Assembly (NCBI RefSeq): GCF_020497125.1
Contig: NC_059077.1
Coordinates: forward strand, 21,894,840 to 21,958,839
From: Mauremys mutica
Lineage: Eukaryota; Chordata; Testudines; Geoemydidae
Direction of reading: 5' to 3'
Length of the DNA stretch: 64,000 bases
Shown here: positions 1-12,084 of the stretch, one piece after another
Layout: every line of letters starts with the position of its first letter
How positions within the stretch are numbered: the stretch's first letter is position 1
Made by a program: the position numbers and the translations under genes
The notes under the pieces: generated by a model
What the model was told of the DNA's origin: nothing
Database searches by the model: none
The model's input: the letters and a program-made list of their open reading frames with translations, nothing else

Positions 1-235
1 AGACTTTCAGTCCCATCTATTATTCTACTAGAATAATTAAAGTTCCCTCTAGATAAAACAAGAAATTATATGGGAACCCATCTTAGCACAGGATGCCTCT
101 GTAGAGGAATGGAAACTTTGTTTGCAAATCTTCCTCAGGTCATGTCTACTCTACAAAATTATGTCAACCTAAATTATGTTGGCATACAGCCACCACAGTT
201 ATTATAATCACTTGTGCATGTGCACACTACACTTA
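1..235. other. Flanking DNA, nothing recognised
   Basis: AT-rich sequence with no ORF of note and no repeat I can name. Confidence 0.4.
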
Positions 236-850
236 GGGTTGCCAACCCTCCTGGTTTTGTTGGGAGTCTCCTGGAATCAGGCTTTATCTCCCAGAGGCTT
301 CTGAAGCCAAACCAGGAGATTTTAGGTGCTAGACGCTCGGGCAGTGAAGTGGGGCTAAGACAGGCTCCCTGCCTGCCCTGGCCCCTTGCTGCTCCCAGAA
401 GCAGCCAACACCTCCCTGCAGCCCCTGGGGGGCCAGGGGGTCTCTGCACACTGCCCGGACCCCGAGCACCGACTCTGCAGCTCCCATTGGCCATGAACTG
501 TGGTCAATGGGAGCTGTGGGGCTGGCACCTGCAGGCCGGGGCAGCGTGCGGAGCACCCTGGCTCCCCCCCAGGGGCCGCAGAGATGTGCTGGCCTATTCC
601 AGGATCGGTGCATGGAGGGAGCAGCATGTGGAGCCCCCGGCCCCGTTTACCTCAGGTGGCTCCCGGTCGATGTGGCAGTGGGGCTAAGGCAGGCTCTGCC
701 CCTGCAGCTCCCATTGGCCACAGTTCCCAGCCAATAGGAGTTGCAGAGTCAGCTCTCGGGGTGTGGGCAGCGTGTGGAGACCCCTGCCCCCCCACCCCCA
801 GGGGCCACAGAGATGTACTGGCCTCTTCTGGCAGACTCCTTATCTCTGGT
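236..850. repeat. GC-rich interspersed repeat
   Basis: A sharply bounded GC-rich block in AT-rich DNA. It starts AGGGTTGCCAACCCTCC-like, the terminus of a repeat I recall from turtles. Its body contains GCAGCTCCCATTGGC motifs, GGGCCGCAGAGA and other short blocks also present at 15.0-15.6 and 31.4-31.9 kb. The open frames inside are low-complexity by-products of GC content, not genes. The right terminus is unclear. Confidence 0.6.
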
Positions 851-1099
851 TTTAAAAAAAACCAGCTAACTTTTTTACATACGCTAATTTTTTCTTGTGT
901 CTTTTGTATAAATCCAAATTTTAAAAAGCAATTTTGTGTATTTTTTTTGTTAATTTTGTTTTTTTATTAAAACATATATGTAAATTTCCCTCAATTGCCA
1001 GTTTTCATATTCTTACCCAGTTGCTGTTTTGGTACTTTAAAAACACTTTTTAAAAGGATAGGCTAGTATCCTAGTTCACTGAACTTCTACAAAATATCC

Positions 1100-1310
1100 C
1101 TAAGAGTGGCCTTGTTTTGCTACAGCTCAGTCAATACTGCTTTTTCATGTTAAACTTTAAAAAAAAACAAATAAACATAATGCTTCAAATAGGCCTCGCT
1201 GCATACAGAATATCCTTTAAAAAGCTCATGTTATGTTACATCTCAGTCACTGCTATATTTTCATGTTAAATGTTAAAAAAAAAACCCTTTATTTAATATA
1301 ATGAAAAACT
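1100..1310. repeat. Degenerate tandem pair, unit about 113 bp
   Basis: A segment with ACAGCTCAGTCAATACTGC and TTTTCATGTTAAACTTTAAA at about 1120-1172 recurs with a few changes at about 1233-1285. It is part of the larger unclassified repetitive block. Confidence 0.55.
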
Positions 1311-2401
1311 GCATGTTTAGCAAGTGTTAAAAGTAGGGGGGAAAGTTGAGGGATATGGGGGTGTTCTTCGGATAGGCTATCTCTGAGCTTCATGCAGTCA
1401 CAAAGTGATGGTTTTTTAAGCAGAGGCTTCAGTCTTTTACAGTCAGTAAATGGAATTAAATACTTGTTATACCTTTCACAAAGTGTCTTTCAATATAATC
1501 TCACTATTTGTTAAAACTTTAACAGCATTTAAAAAGTTAGGAAAGAAATCTGTGTGAAAAAACAAGCAAATTGAAGGGGGGGGACCCCTAGAGCATTGGT
1601 AAGGCAGACTAGGCTAGCCAATGATCTATGCACTATAATTAGTCTCATCTGTTTTTAAAATGTAGAAAAAGCCACAGCTCCAGCCTGCAATGTATTATTG
1701 TAACAAAATCTATGGACCCAAAACAAACACAGGAGCTTGTACTTGCAAACATTTAAAAACAAAGACATTTTGATAATGCAACAGAAAAATTTATACTTAA
1801 ATCTAAAAGCCCTAAGAAAATGAAAGCTTAATATAATTTTCACAAGGATTTGTTAAAAAGTGGGGAGAAAAATAAACATCTCTCTGATTCACTGGATTAT
1901 GGAATAAGGGGAATATAAACTAGCTGTCACTAAGGTTCTGTGGTTTTAACGCTGGGGTGTTTCTGCGTACTCATTTATTTTTTTATTGAAACACACATGT
2001 AAAAATGTTAAATAAAGGGATGTGTCTTCATATAGGCTTGTCTTCAAAGTGATTATTCCTTTACAAGACTTAATATAACTTTAACCTCTGTTTGTTAAAA
2101 AGTGGGGGAAGAAGCAATCTTCTTATCTCTGATCCACTGGCTCACTGATGCTGTTTTTGGTGCAGCTTCAAATTGTCCTCACTAAAAGCATAGGGAAAAC
2201 CTTTTAAAAACTTTTTGTTAGTAAGGGTTGTTGTCAGTAGCTACTGGTGTGGTGCTCTGCTCTTGTTCAGTGATAAGTCGGCCGCGTGCGTGTTCCCTCT
2301 GTGTTGTGCCCCGGCTCTGTACAGATAGCTGACACAGCAAACCCCGAGAGAACCCCCAAAGACCACAGACTCTAGTAAGGTACGAAGGAACCTGAGCCAG
2401 G

Positions 2402-2407
2402 TTTATT
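2402..2407 (-). promoter_or_regulatory. Polyadenylation signal of the solo LTR
   Basis: Minus-strand AATAAA about 150 bases downstream of the LTR TATA box, consistent with the R region. Confidence 0.5.
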
Positions 2408-2553
2408 GTCAAATGAAGCACAGTAATAGTTTCCCATAGACTCTACAAGACATACTACGAATTTGTGCCCCTTGGCAATGGACCGGCTCAGTCAGTGGTG
2501 GGATTTCCCACTGACCCCCTAGGCCAGATAAAGATGTGCACTCTGGGACCTAC

Positions 2554-2560
2554 TTTTATA
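2554..2560 (-). promoter_or_regulatory. TATA box of the solo LTR
   Basis: Minus-strand TATAAAA about 150 bases upstream of the LTR AATAAA signal. Activity unknown. Confidence 0.5.
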
Positions 2561-3889
2561 CAGTTACAAAACAGATTACTCAGCCCTACTGATATATTGA
2601 GGTATAGCCCCTTGACTGATTAGGGTGCTGTCTCCTCCTTTGATCATGTTGCTTCAAACAAACAGATCTATCCATCATGCTGTCCTTTTGATCCTGTCTT
2701 TAAGATGCACCTGCCTGTTCCTTGTTATCTCTGTGGAGTGTTCTGATGCCATCTTGGCACAAGTTCCTCTTATTAGCACTTATGCGTGGATGCACCTGCT
2801 TCTAGCAGCCCTCTTCTCGCCAACTTCTGTGAATGGGGCCTGCCTCTGGCTCACAGCCCAGCTTTTGCTTAGCAATTCCTGGAAGTACTTTGGTTCAGGC
2901 TTCAGGCCTCAGACTGGGCCTCTGACAGAAACATTTATGTTTCAGGGCCTCATCTTACTACAAGGGTTTGTGGGTTTAACCCTGGGGTGTTTCTGCATGC
3001 TCATTTTTTTTTATTGAAACACACATGTAAAGTGTTAAATGGAGGAATGTTTCTGCAGATAGGCTTGTCTTTCGAAGTGGTCTTCTTTTCTAATCCACTA
3101 ACTTAGAAAGGCTGCTTCAAACTGTCCTCACTAAAAAATAACCTATGTTAGCAAAAGCATAGGGGGAAACTTTTTTTGTTACTATAAATTACTTTGATAA
3201 AGTGGTTGTCTGTGGTTTTAACCCTGGGGTGTTTCTGCATGCTCATTTTTTATTAAAATACCTATAAATAAAGGGCAGTTTCTTCAAATAGGCTTGTCTT
3301 TTCAAATGATTATAAAAGTTTTATTCCTTTACAAAACTTAACTTTTACTTGCTTTTCTTCAAAAGTTTGAAAAGAAACAAACTGCTTATCTCTATGTTCT
3401 GGACATCTAAAGCCTTCTTTATCTCTAATTCACTGGCTAACAAAGCTGCTTTTGCTGCAGCTTCAAATTGTCCTCACCAAAAGCATAGGGAAAAAACTTT
3501 TTAAAACTGTTTGTTACTAAGGGCTTATGGTTTTAACCTTTATTAAAGTGCTACATGGTGGGAAAGCTGTTTGGGGTCTGTTTTTAGATAGAGTAAGGCA
3601 GTTAAAGGGGAAGAGGGTGGTAGTGAGCGAAGGAGAGGGAGATGGCTCTTGTTTAAAAATCTTGGGACTATAGGATTGGTTCAGGAAAATGTATTCTATG
3701 ATGCAGCTGTAGAACAGCATCTGATTGGTCCGACCCAAAGGCGGCGATAACTAGCCTGAGGGGTTGAGAGCCTTGGGAGGTCTCTTTCCTCAGGAATTCT
3801 CACAAGGGAAAGATCTCTCTCTGACTCAACCACGTGCTGCCTATCTTTGCCTTTTGCAAAGGGCTTTCTTTTCCCTTTTTCTGCCAAGT

Positions 3890-4290
3890 TCTCTTTTAAC
3901 CTATTTTATATTTTTAAATGTTCTTTTCTTAACCTACCTTTATATTTAACATTTTAAATGTTTCTTTATTAACCTACCTTTATATTTTTTACCATGTGCT
4001 TACTAAACAGTCTCCACTTTATAAAATTCCTTTTTTCTGCCATGTGTTCTTTAACCTACCTTTATATTTAATAAAGCTTTTACATTTATTTCATTTTTTC
4101 TTTAATAACATGCCAAACTAGTCCTTTAAAATCATCTCTCCTTACTAAACCTAATTAAACATTTTCTTCTGTTTAATAACCTTTCCTTTTTTCCTCTAAA
4201 CCTAATCAAAGCTTTCTTTATCTTTAAGCTCTCTCACTCTATTTTCAACCTTTTTTCTCTCTAATCAACCAAATGTATATAAGCACAAGC
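3890..4290. repeat. Pyrimidine-rich tract with repeated TTAACCTACCTTTATATTT motif
   Basis: About 400 bp of strongly T/C-biased plus strand. The 19-base motif occurs at 3929-3947, 3969-3987 and 4051-4069, with a degenerate copy near 3896. It ends in a TATATAA (4276-4282). It follows directly on the tandem array, so both may belong to one unknown element. Confidence 0.6.
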
Positions 4291-4341
4291 AAGCAACATT
4301 CCCCCTATTCAAACAAAAAATAATTTTAAAAAATTTTCAAA

Positions 4342-4401
4342 ATGGCCAACTGCACCAAACCTCGACACCAACGGAAACGGAGGACGGGACATAAGCCCTA
4401 A
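4342..4401 (+). other. Tiny basic ORF after a TATA-like box (speculative)
   Basis: A 19-codon frame, MANCTKPRHQRKRRTGHKP, starts about 60 bases after TATATAA and follows an A-rich leader. It is too short to call a gene. I do not recognise it. Noted because its base composition differs sharply from the tract before it. Confidence 0.15.
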
Positions 4402-7400
4402 ACATGGCATAGAACCTGTCCAAAAATACATGTTGATAAATGCTATTGAACTGTATACTATTATTGAGTGTTTAGTATCTGAAAGAGAAAATGTTCAGAA
4501 CAAAGGTGTTTTTATCAGTTTAAAAATGGAATGTGTATTAACTTTAACAATCAATATCCCTTGCCTATGCTGTAGCTACCTTAACAATGTATAGAACATC
4601 TATATGCAGGATTAGTACCTGCTGCCAGACTGAATGTGTTCTGAAATGAATCGTAATTACATTTAAGCCCATTTCCAGAATCCATTATTAGCTGCAGAAC
4701 TCCAGGGGTTTTATTTATACACAGGGCCTCTACCCAATACTTGAACATTTAAATGTTTCTCTAACAGTGGATTTAATTTACCTCAATAGTCCCTGATATT
4801 CTTGTCTATGGCAGGTGATAGTCAATTGCAAGTTGAGTCACAAGGTCACCATCTTAGAAAACACTAAGTTGCTCATAAATCTCTCTCAAAGTCAGGGGCT
4901 GGAATTAGTCACTCAACAAACCATCCAGATCCCAAGTCTGCTGTTGTTTAATGGCTGTGAATGCCTTTTACAGGCAAATTCAACACAAGCCAACTCTGTC
5001 ATTTTCCCAAGGGACTTTAAGTACAAGCAGTTATTTGAATTAATGTGCACATTAGGTGTGGTGGCCCTTGTGTCTTAGTAAATTCCCAAGGTGGCCCTTG
5101 CCATAACCAGAATATATGGTTCTGATGAGGCAGAATAGATCCTCTCTCTCTTTTTGCATGATAGCTGCATTTGCTCTTCACTACAGAGCATAAGTACTGA
5201 AAGATGTATGGAGAGGATCTGCTGATCATTCTTCTTACCATGACCATATTTTACAGTTACAGCATTTTCCATTCTCATCATTGCCAAGTATTTGTTCAGT
5301 ACAATTTTCTGTTCTCCTTATTTTAAGTGTTATAGCACAGAGATCAGAGCTGGGAGGTTCCATTCTGCGGTAAGCAGTGGGACACTGTACTTTAATCCAT
5401 TCAGCAGTCTTAGTTACCATAGCCTGACTATCTATAACACATGATAGCTATATCCTACCGGGAGGATGGGCCCCTCCTTAGGAAGAAGAGGCAGGGGGGA
5501 AATAAGAATACTTACCAGTGAGGATGGAGGATCACCTGGAAAAAATGGTCTTTCGAAGTTAAATAGCTCCCAGAAAAGCATATTAGGAAAGATTCTCCTA
5601 GGAGAGTGAACCCACCTGGAAAGTTCAGTGGGGAGCAGGCAAACACGGAGGAAGCAGTCAGTAGCAAAGAGGCTGGATTTTTATATACAAGGAGCAAAGG
5701 ATCCAGATGGCAGATGTGCTCTTTTGTTTTGTGACCCTGGATCATACTCAAACAGATACATCCATTTCCCTATGTTTTGATGATTTAATAAAGATGTAGC
5801 TTTTTGAGCATCTATTATACTTTGCTTAAAGTATACTACTACTTGTGCATCACATTCATGCATAAATAAAAAGATAACTGTATGATAATGCCTGTTACAA
5901 ACACAAAAACAGAAAAGGAAAATGGCTTGTTTCCAGTAAAGTTAGTTGGAGAGTACAGGAATCACTTTAAATAATGTGTAATGAAGTATTTATTCAACAC
6001 TTTGTGATTTTATTTTTTTCAAAAATTACAATGAACAAGACTGTAGATTAGTGCTGACTTTGAGTTTGCTGCATGTTAATTAGAATTTTCATAATAACTT
6101 CAGAATTAGTAAGTAGAATTCAGATAGGAATTTCCAAGTATTAAGAATGACAACTCATATTTTTACAAGTCTGAGTGGTTTCCATTAAGTTTGAAAGAAA
6201 GTGGCTATGAAAGAATGAGGATTTGTGCCGTATAGAGGTAACAAAAACCATGTAGGGAGTGTATGTATATTATAAACCCAAATAAAAGACAATTCTGGTT
6301 TTCCCTTTACATTGCAGACATGTTTGGCTGATTCTAAATAGCTTTTTTTCTGTTCCAAGATAGCGGAAGATTTTCAAGAGCACCTATGGGAGTTAACTTT
6401 CAAATGGAATTTGTGCTCCTAAGTGCTTTTGAAAGCTTCCCCCAGCCATCTTCAATAAGAAGAAAGGCCATCTAGAATTAGCCAGACATGTCTGGTTTTC
6501 ACTTCACATTGCTCTTTAACCTGAAAACCATGAGTAGTGGACACTTGAGTGCAGGCACTAAAGTTGGTACAAATTATTGTAATGCTACTTGGCTACCTGT
6601 TCTTGCAATCCATGTAACTAACCGGGTAAAGTGTTATAGAAAATACCTAGTTTATTTTATTAGAAGGATAAAATGTGCATGTTGAGAATTAAAAAAAAGT
6701 AAAATTTTAGAATCTTTGTTATGGAACTGGATTAGTGCACCTCAGCTGAGTGATTGTTCAATGCCAGTATGATGTTACAGCATTTGTACTCATATTCCAG
6801 CCACTGCTATGAGCCAATGTAAAGTGTGTGAAGTGCACTGCCTATTCATTTTTTGAGCATCTTGGAAGATTTTCCAAAAGAGCTCAGCTCCCATTTAGAC
6901 ACTAAAGTAAGTGGGTACTGAGCTCTTTTTAAAAACCTAGCTAATATGTTGAGCTATTTTGAAAATCTGGCCAGAGTGGGAAAAGGAGAGTTGCTTGATG
7001 CGAAGCACTTCTGAAAATCTGGCTCAGTTCCTTGATATTTTGTACAGGAGCAACTAGTGTTAATGGAAGGGACTGAAGCAATCAATTATTCTACAAAATG
7101 CCCAGTAATGCTAGAGAATGTGAGTATATACACTAAACAAAATATATTTCCAGAGAATAAAAGCAGCAATAAGACAAGACCAAAAGGCAGAGGGGCATGT
7201 GTTAGGTTGGTGAGGCCCTCAGGCTGAGAGGTGTTTTTGTCAAACAGCAAATCAATTGGGGGGAAAGGAGTCATCATCTCAGATTTTTGCATATGGATTA
7301 TTTCCCTCCAAGACTCAGCAATATTCAATTTGATAATGCTTTTGAAAGGTAATATGAGCTGGCAAGAAAGACAAATTGTGAACTTTGATAACTGAACATC

Positions 7401-9159
7401 CTTTTTTCTACAAAGCTGTTCCAAGAGGGGATTCCTCCTCTCTATGAACGTATCAGGGGAGAAGGGAGAGAACACTGTTCCTTAGGGAAAGGAATGCTGT
7501 CTGAGAAACCCTGACTTAAAGTATGGGTTTAAGTAAATCATTTTTATAATCAGCTAAACTGATCTGTTATCCATGGTATCTGCTAGGCCTATTGAAGTCT
7601 GCTTTCTGTCCTAAGAATAGGCCTCAGCTCTTTCTGGCAGGAAACAGCTCTCCTGGCCCATGCAGCTGTTTTCTTTCAGCAATGTTTCCCAGCTGCAGTG
7701 CTAGGGGTTTTGTTTACTCCTCGCCCTCTTCCGCCCACTAAAGAAATAACACTCTCCATGGTCTACTGTGGGGATCTAGACCGATCTAGCTATACTGGTA
7801 CTTTCAGTCCAGCACAAAGAAATTTACAACGTTCTTGACAGATGCCTGCAAGTGTCTATTCACGCAGAAAATATTAAATGTGACATGGGAAGCCTCCTGA
7901 GCCACACTCAGTCAGCTTGAGTAACTGGAGAAAATAAAAATAAGTAGATGCCATCATGAGACACCTAATGCTAAAAGCATCTTACTTTCTAAAATACCCA
8001 ACTTCTTATTACATACTTGGGTTTTCAATGTGAATGCAAAGAGAGCTTCTAATTCAGGCTTCAGCAGTTTGGTGCTATGTATAAAGAACTGCCTGCAATC
8101 AACGTTACTAAATCTTTTGATAGCCCTGCATTTCACCCCCTAAATAGCACTTACCTTACACAGACTGCTGTTCCTGGTTGTGTTCATGGAATTGCTACAA
8201 AGTCATAAATGGCCAAAGTTTACTGATCCTTATAACTTGTGGGATAGGGAAGAGGGCACTGCTGTGACTAGGATCTGATGTAGTCATGAAATGCTAAAGC
8301 AGTTAACATGCAGCTCTAGTGAGAGCTGACAGTAGACACTGGACTCTCTCCTAGAGTCTGAGGTTTGGGGCACAAAACGGCATCATATCTAAGAGAAAAT
8401 ACATCTTGGCAGGTAATTTAAAGGAATACACAGAAGATTTTTAAATTTGTGGGTTCTCTCTTTTTTAAAAAAAAGACATTTATGTTTATTTTTTGCTTAT
8501 GAAAAAAATCAATAGTTTCAAGTTTGGTCTTCCAGCTTTCTTGGTTCCCATCTTGAGAGCTCACAATACATTTGCTTTGCGAGACCTCACACCGGAGAAA
8601 TCATGGTATCAATTATTTGAAATGTACGTGTTTCATTAAACAGGTGTTTTAAAGCAGCAGCTAAAAATAAAATTTCCCCTCACAATTACTCTGCTTTCAC
8701 ACTGACTCTTCGATCAATTTCACAAGTGATTTAGTCAAAGCCTTCTAGGGTAGACAAGCTCTAAGTTGAGTTTCCAATATAAAAAGCCACCTCTGTACAT
8801 CATAAAGCAGCACAACACAGGAGCCTAATGTTTCCTTTTGCAGAAGGGACGTTTTTCCCTTTTACGACATACCCCTATGCTTTTCTGATGTCACTCATTT
8901 TGCAGCTCCTTGTTCCTCCAAAATTTAAATTGACAAATCACGTACACGATGGGCAAAGCAGAAATAAGAGTCACAAGCATTGTTCTACACTAGCTTCATT
9001 CTTTCATTTTTAGCAAACATACAAAGCCTTTAAAAGCACAGGCCGCTTAACCACTACAATCACCTCGTGTCAATACAGAAAAACTGTGTGTGCACGCGCG
9101 TGCTTTAAATAATTTCTTGGTGTGTATTCAGCACAAAAAAAGTATATATTTAAACTTTC
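4402..9159. other. Intergenic DNA downstream of MTMR12
   Basis: Mostly unique AT-rich sequence. Short stretches near 6350-6440 and 6855-7025, with phrases such as TTTTGAAAATCTGGC, look like remnants of an old interspersed repeat. No conserved exon was found on either strand; GOLPH3, the neighbour expected on this side from human synteny, was not seen. Confidence 0.5.
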
Positions 9160-9181
9160 ATTTAAAGAGAAGTCAGTACAT

Positions 9182-9187
9182 TTTATT
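9182..9187 (-). promoter_or_regulatory. Candidate distal polyadenylation signal of MTMR12
   Basis: Minus-strand AATAAA 2.3 kb after the stop codon. A GT/CA-rich run lies about 100 bases further downstream. Cleavage would be near 9160-9170. Confidence 0.45.
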
Positions 9188-10475
9188 GACATATAGACTC
9201 TAAACAGCCTATTTGAGAAATAGGAAGATTTTAAAAATACAAACTGTTAAAGTTTTTGTAATTTGCATTCAGTGTAAAAACTCTGAGGTATAAACAGAAA
9301 ACCAAAAGTCTGTAAAGTTAAGTACAATTCCAATCCCACAGTGCAGAAAACAGAACTCCTAACAATGGCATTCACTCTACATTTACAATAGAGAAGTGTT
9401 CCCATGTCTCATCCTGCACATAAATATCTCCTCCATATAAATCCATTTGAGAATTTTTTATACAAAGATATTTGACATCCATTTTCCTACATAAATACAT
9501 AGTTTTCATGACTGAACACATTACAACAGTTGAATAATCTGACTGTCAAAAGCACAAATAGAATCTTTCTATATAACAAAAATTAAAGTTTCCAACGGCA
9601 GTGTTTTAAAAATCTGAAATCCAAGTAATTATAATCTTATATTCTAAGATAACTGTTGCCCATAAAATGCATGGGTTGTACTACTTCGTAGAGGGATTAT
9701 TGCATACATATTTGAGACACTTGATTTTCGATTACAGTAATTAAAATCTATAGTTTGAAAGACATGAGTGCAAGACAGCCAATTCTGGCAAGTGCTAGTT
9801 TTAAGAAGGCTCATATGCACTATGAAAATAAGTGTAGTGCTAGTGTATTTAAAAAAAATATTGCAAGCTTAAATTACTTAATAGTCTTCACTATTAAGAC
9901 TTAAGGCAACCATGACTTGAAAAGCTTCAGTTTGGCATCCAGCTCCATCATCTTTCCCCTGATCAGTGTATTTCATTTTAGCAGACCAATCTTGGTTCAT
10001 AACTGTTAGAGAAGAAAAGGGAGAGGATCTGCTGTCCATAAGGAATATAATTCAGTGCAAAAGTTTAAGACTCCTCTTTAGCAATCCAGTTAAACATTCC
10101 TGATTACTATGAGCTGATCAATCTTAGATGCAAGTTTCCTAACACACAGTATTAATCCTTTCACCAAAGTAAAGGCTTTTATGACTTACTTCCATCTTGT
10201 GGGTTATTTTCTGCATTAAAGGGTGCAAAATGACCATAGATATGATATTTCATAAAGAGTAAAAACTTGGATTTTACTAAGTACACTTATCTGCATTAAA
10301 AAAATGAGTATATACACAATAGAGCAAGAGGTTTATGACAGGCATTTCTTATATGGCTTTTATCATTGAGGTACTGTTATGCCAAAATCCAGCAACTGGA
10401 TTCTAATACTCAGCTTTTACATGAAGGCCACATTCATAATTGATGTATGCCACAAGTTTATAAAACAAGTCCAGC

Positions 10476-10481
10476 TTTATT
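10476..10481 (-). promoter_or_regulatory. Candidate proximal polyadenylation signal of MTMR12
   Basis: Minus-strand AATAAA about 1.03 kb after the stop codon, followed downstream on the minus strand by a T- and TG-rich stretch. It could give a shorter mRNA form. Confidence 0.35.
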
Positions 10482-11511
10482 GTAGGGGTATAAAACTATT
10501 TTTTTTCCTATTAGCAGAGAAGGTGTAAGTTACAAAAAGCCTTGAAAGGCAAATGGCATCAAGCTGGGAGATGAGCATGAAAGTCCTACTCCATTTGAGA
10601 GGAAATTCTTCTGGTAAATTTGAGTCTTTTAATCTGACCATTATCTATTATTAGCAGCAAACATCTAGGATTTAATACATCATGGCAGCAGGACTGTATT
10701 GCATGATGGGCATGAGGAGTAAGACTAATGACGTGAAGTGCCCTTGGGACTGACCGGTCTTTAAGCTAAGCACATGCCAAGGCTGAAAACAGCCGAACTT
10801 CCCATTCAATACCACATGGAAAATAAAATTCTGTAGGCCAAGAAGGAATAATTGATCAGAATAGAAGTGGATGACCAATTCACAATTTCAACTCATGATG
10901 TAATAGGTATAGCGGAATAAGCCCTGGGTACTATGGATGGTCTTTTCTCAGCTTCAAAGAATGAAGGATTAGACTTGTTTGTATATGAGTATTTACAATT
11001 CTCCACCTTTCCCCAGTTTACCACTTGTGGAGAAAGATTATGCAAAGTCAGTTTAACCAACTACTTCCAATAATGTTGTAATCACCTTAGTGGTTATGCA
11101 GAAGTTCATATCAAGGACATAAGTTAGAGAGAAATAGCTTAATTCCTTACGACTGATAGCCATTTTATATTTCATTTTTTTCTTGACATATATTACAGAA
11201 CAGCCATTTCACAACAAAGCAGTCTCTCTCGAACCCATGTAAAATCTGTCTGCAGTAAACACTGCTAGATTGAAATGGAAGCTTATCAATGTCTTTCCAC
11301 AGACTATATAAAATATTAATTATGATAGCTGGTTCTTTCTGTGCTAAAGATCTAGGTTAAGATTTTAGCATACTGGCTGAAGTCAGATGTAGACACTTGA
11401 AGGGAAGAATTCCATCGTTAGGATACAGCATAACATTTAAACCTAAAGTTTAACATGTACAACTCTCACTGAAATTTGTGCCAATACTTTAATTTCTCAG
11501 TTTGAGTCATG

Positions 11512-12084
11512 TCAAATCACTTCACTTAAATCAACAAACTCATCATCTCTCTTGGCCAAGTCATCCTCATCTTCCAAGTCTTTCCAGGTACTGGTGGGCA
11601 GAACTGGCTTGAGAGAATGTCTCTGAAGCAAAGCAAATGGAAACAAGGATGACAAACGGGCAGAATTTCTCAGCATTGGAAGAGATTCCCTGCCTTGAGG
11701 GACTGTCAGACTATGTTTTTCATCCATTTTCTTCTGTAAGCTCTGAACTTCCTCTATCATGTCCAAGATTTTAGTTGCAGTGGCTACTGTACCACCGCCA
11801 AGCAGCTGTGCTTCGGGAATCCATCGTAAATATCGCTGTGCCCAAACTTTGATTCCTGGCCCGTCAATGTGAGGCAGCAGAAGTCCATGAAAGTCAACAG
11901 GTTTACAGTGCCAGCTATCGTAGAATTCTGTAAAGTTATTATGAAGCTCATCTGAAGAATTTATCAGTTTGCTAATTCTTTTGCCCAGAATGTTTTTAAT
12001 AAAGTGATCAGTTTCCTCCCTGAAAAATCCTCTTTTTGGCGAAGATTTTGTTTGCGTCAGTGGCAAAGAAAGCTGTCGTTGATG
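11512..12084 (-). CDS. MTMR12: MTMR12 exon 16, coding part and stop codon
   Basis: The last coding exon, 573 nt, phase 0 after a polypyrimidine-AG acceptor, ending in TGA at 11512-11514. It starts HQRQLSLPLTQTKSSPKRGF and includes KVWAQRYLRWIPEAQLLGGG, a helix likely to form a coiled coil (MIEEVQSLQKKMDEK) and an acidic C-terminus DDEFVDLSEVI. This tail is specific to MTMR12, not MTMR10. No disabling change seen. Confidence 0.96.
   Translation of the reverse strand, partial: HQRQLSLPLTQTKSSPKRGFFREETDHFIKNILGKRISKLINSSDELHNNFTEFYDSWHCKPVDFHGLLLPHIDGPGIKVWAQRYLRWIPEAQLLGGGTVATATKILDMIEEVQSLQKKMDEKHSLTVPQGRESLPMLRNSARLSSLFPFALLQRHSLKPVLPTSTWKDLEDEDDLAKRDDEFVDLSEVI

Larger units (their letters stand above)
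2229..2962 (-). mobile_element. Solo LTR of an endogenous retrovirus
   Basis: A 734-bp segment with TG...CA ends, flanked on both sides by the 5-bp duplication AGGGT (2224-2228 and 2963-2967). On the minus strand it has a TATAAAA box at 2554-2560 and an AATAAA polyadenylation signal at 2402-2407, in the order expected for U3-R-U5. No internal viral coding sequence is attached, so this is a solo LTR left by LTR-LTR recombination. Its insertion splits the tandem array. Confidence 0.8.
1935..3555. repeat. Tandem repeat array, units of about 240-320 bp
   Basis: Three to four diverged copies share the order GTTTTAACCCTGGGGTGTTT, CTGCATGCTCATTTTTTATT, ATAGGCTTGTCTTC, CTGCTTCAAATTGTCCTCAC and AAAAGCATAGGGAAAA. 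Copies start near 1935, 2968, 3205 and (partial) 3525. The first copy is separated from the rest by the solo LTR. I cannot assign the array to a family. Confidence 0.7.
9160..11511 (-). other. MTMR12: Probable MTMR12 3' untranslated region
   Basis: About 2.35 kb of AT-rich sequence follows the stop codon, with no ORF or recognisable repeat until a minus-strand AATAAA at 9182-9187 with GU-rich sequence downstream. Another AATAAA at 10476-10481 could give a shorter form. The length fits the long 3' UTR I recall for mammalian MTMR12. The exact end is inferred. Confidence 0.6.

Noticed and set aside
214..687. Long plus-strand open frame in GC-rich block
   Set aside because: Sequence is a GC-rich interspersed repeat sharing words with other non-coding elements in the window; the translation is low-complexity Pro/Gly/Ala.
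2625..3017. 130-codon plus-strand frame with hydrophobic segments
   Set aside because: Runs antisense through the U3 part of the solo LTR and into the tandem array; chance frame.
7086..7475. 129-codon minus-strand frame in intergenic DNA
   Set aside because: No domain, no splice signals tying it to MTMR12, and composition like its surroundings.
11512..12084. MTMR10 as the identity of the minus-strand gene
   Set aside because: The C-terminal tail and exon 15 motifs (VEKPKLDK, acidic DEFVDL end) agree with MTMR12 and not with the MTMR10 tail as I recall it.
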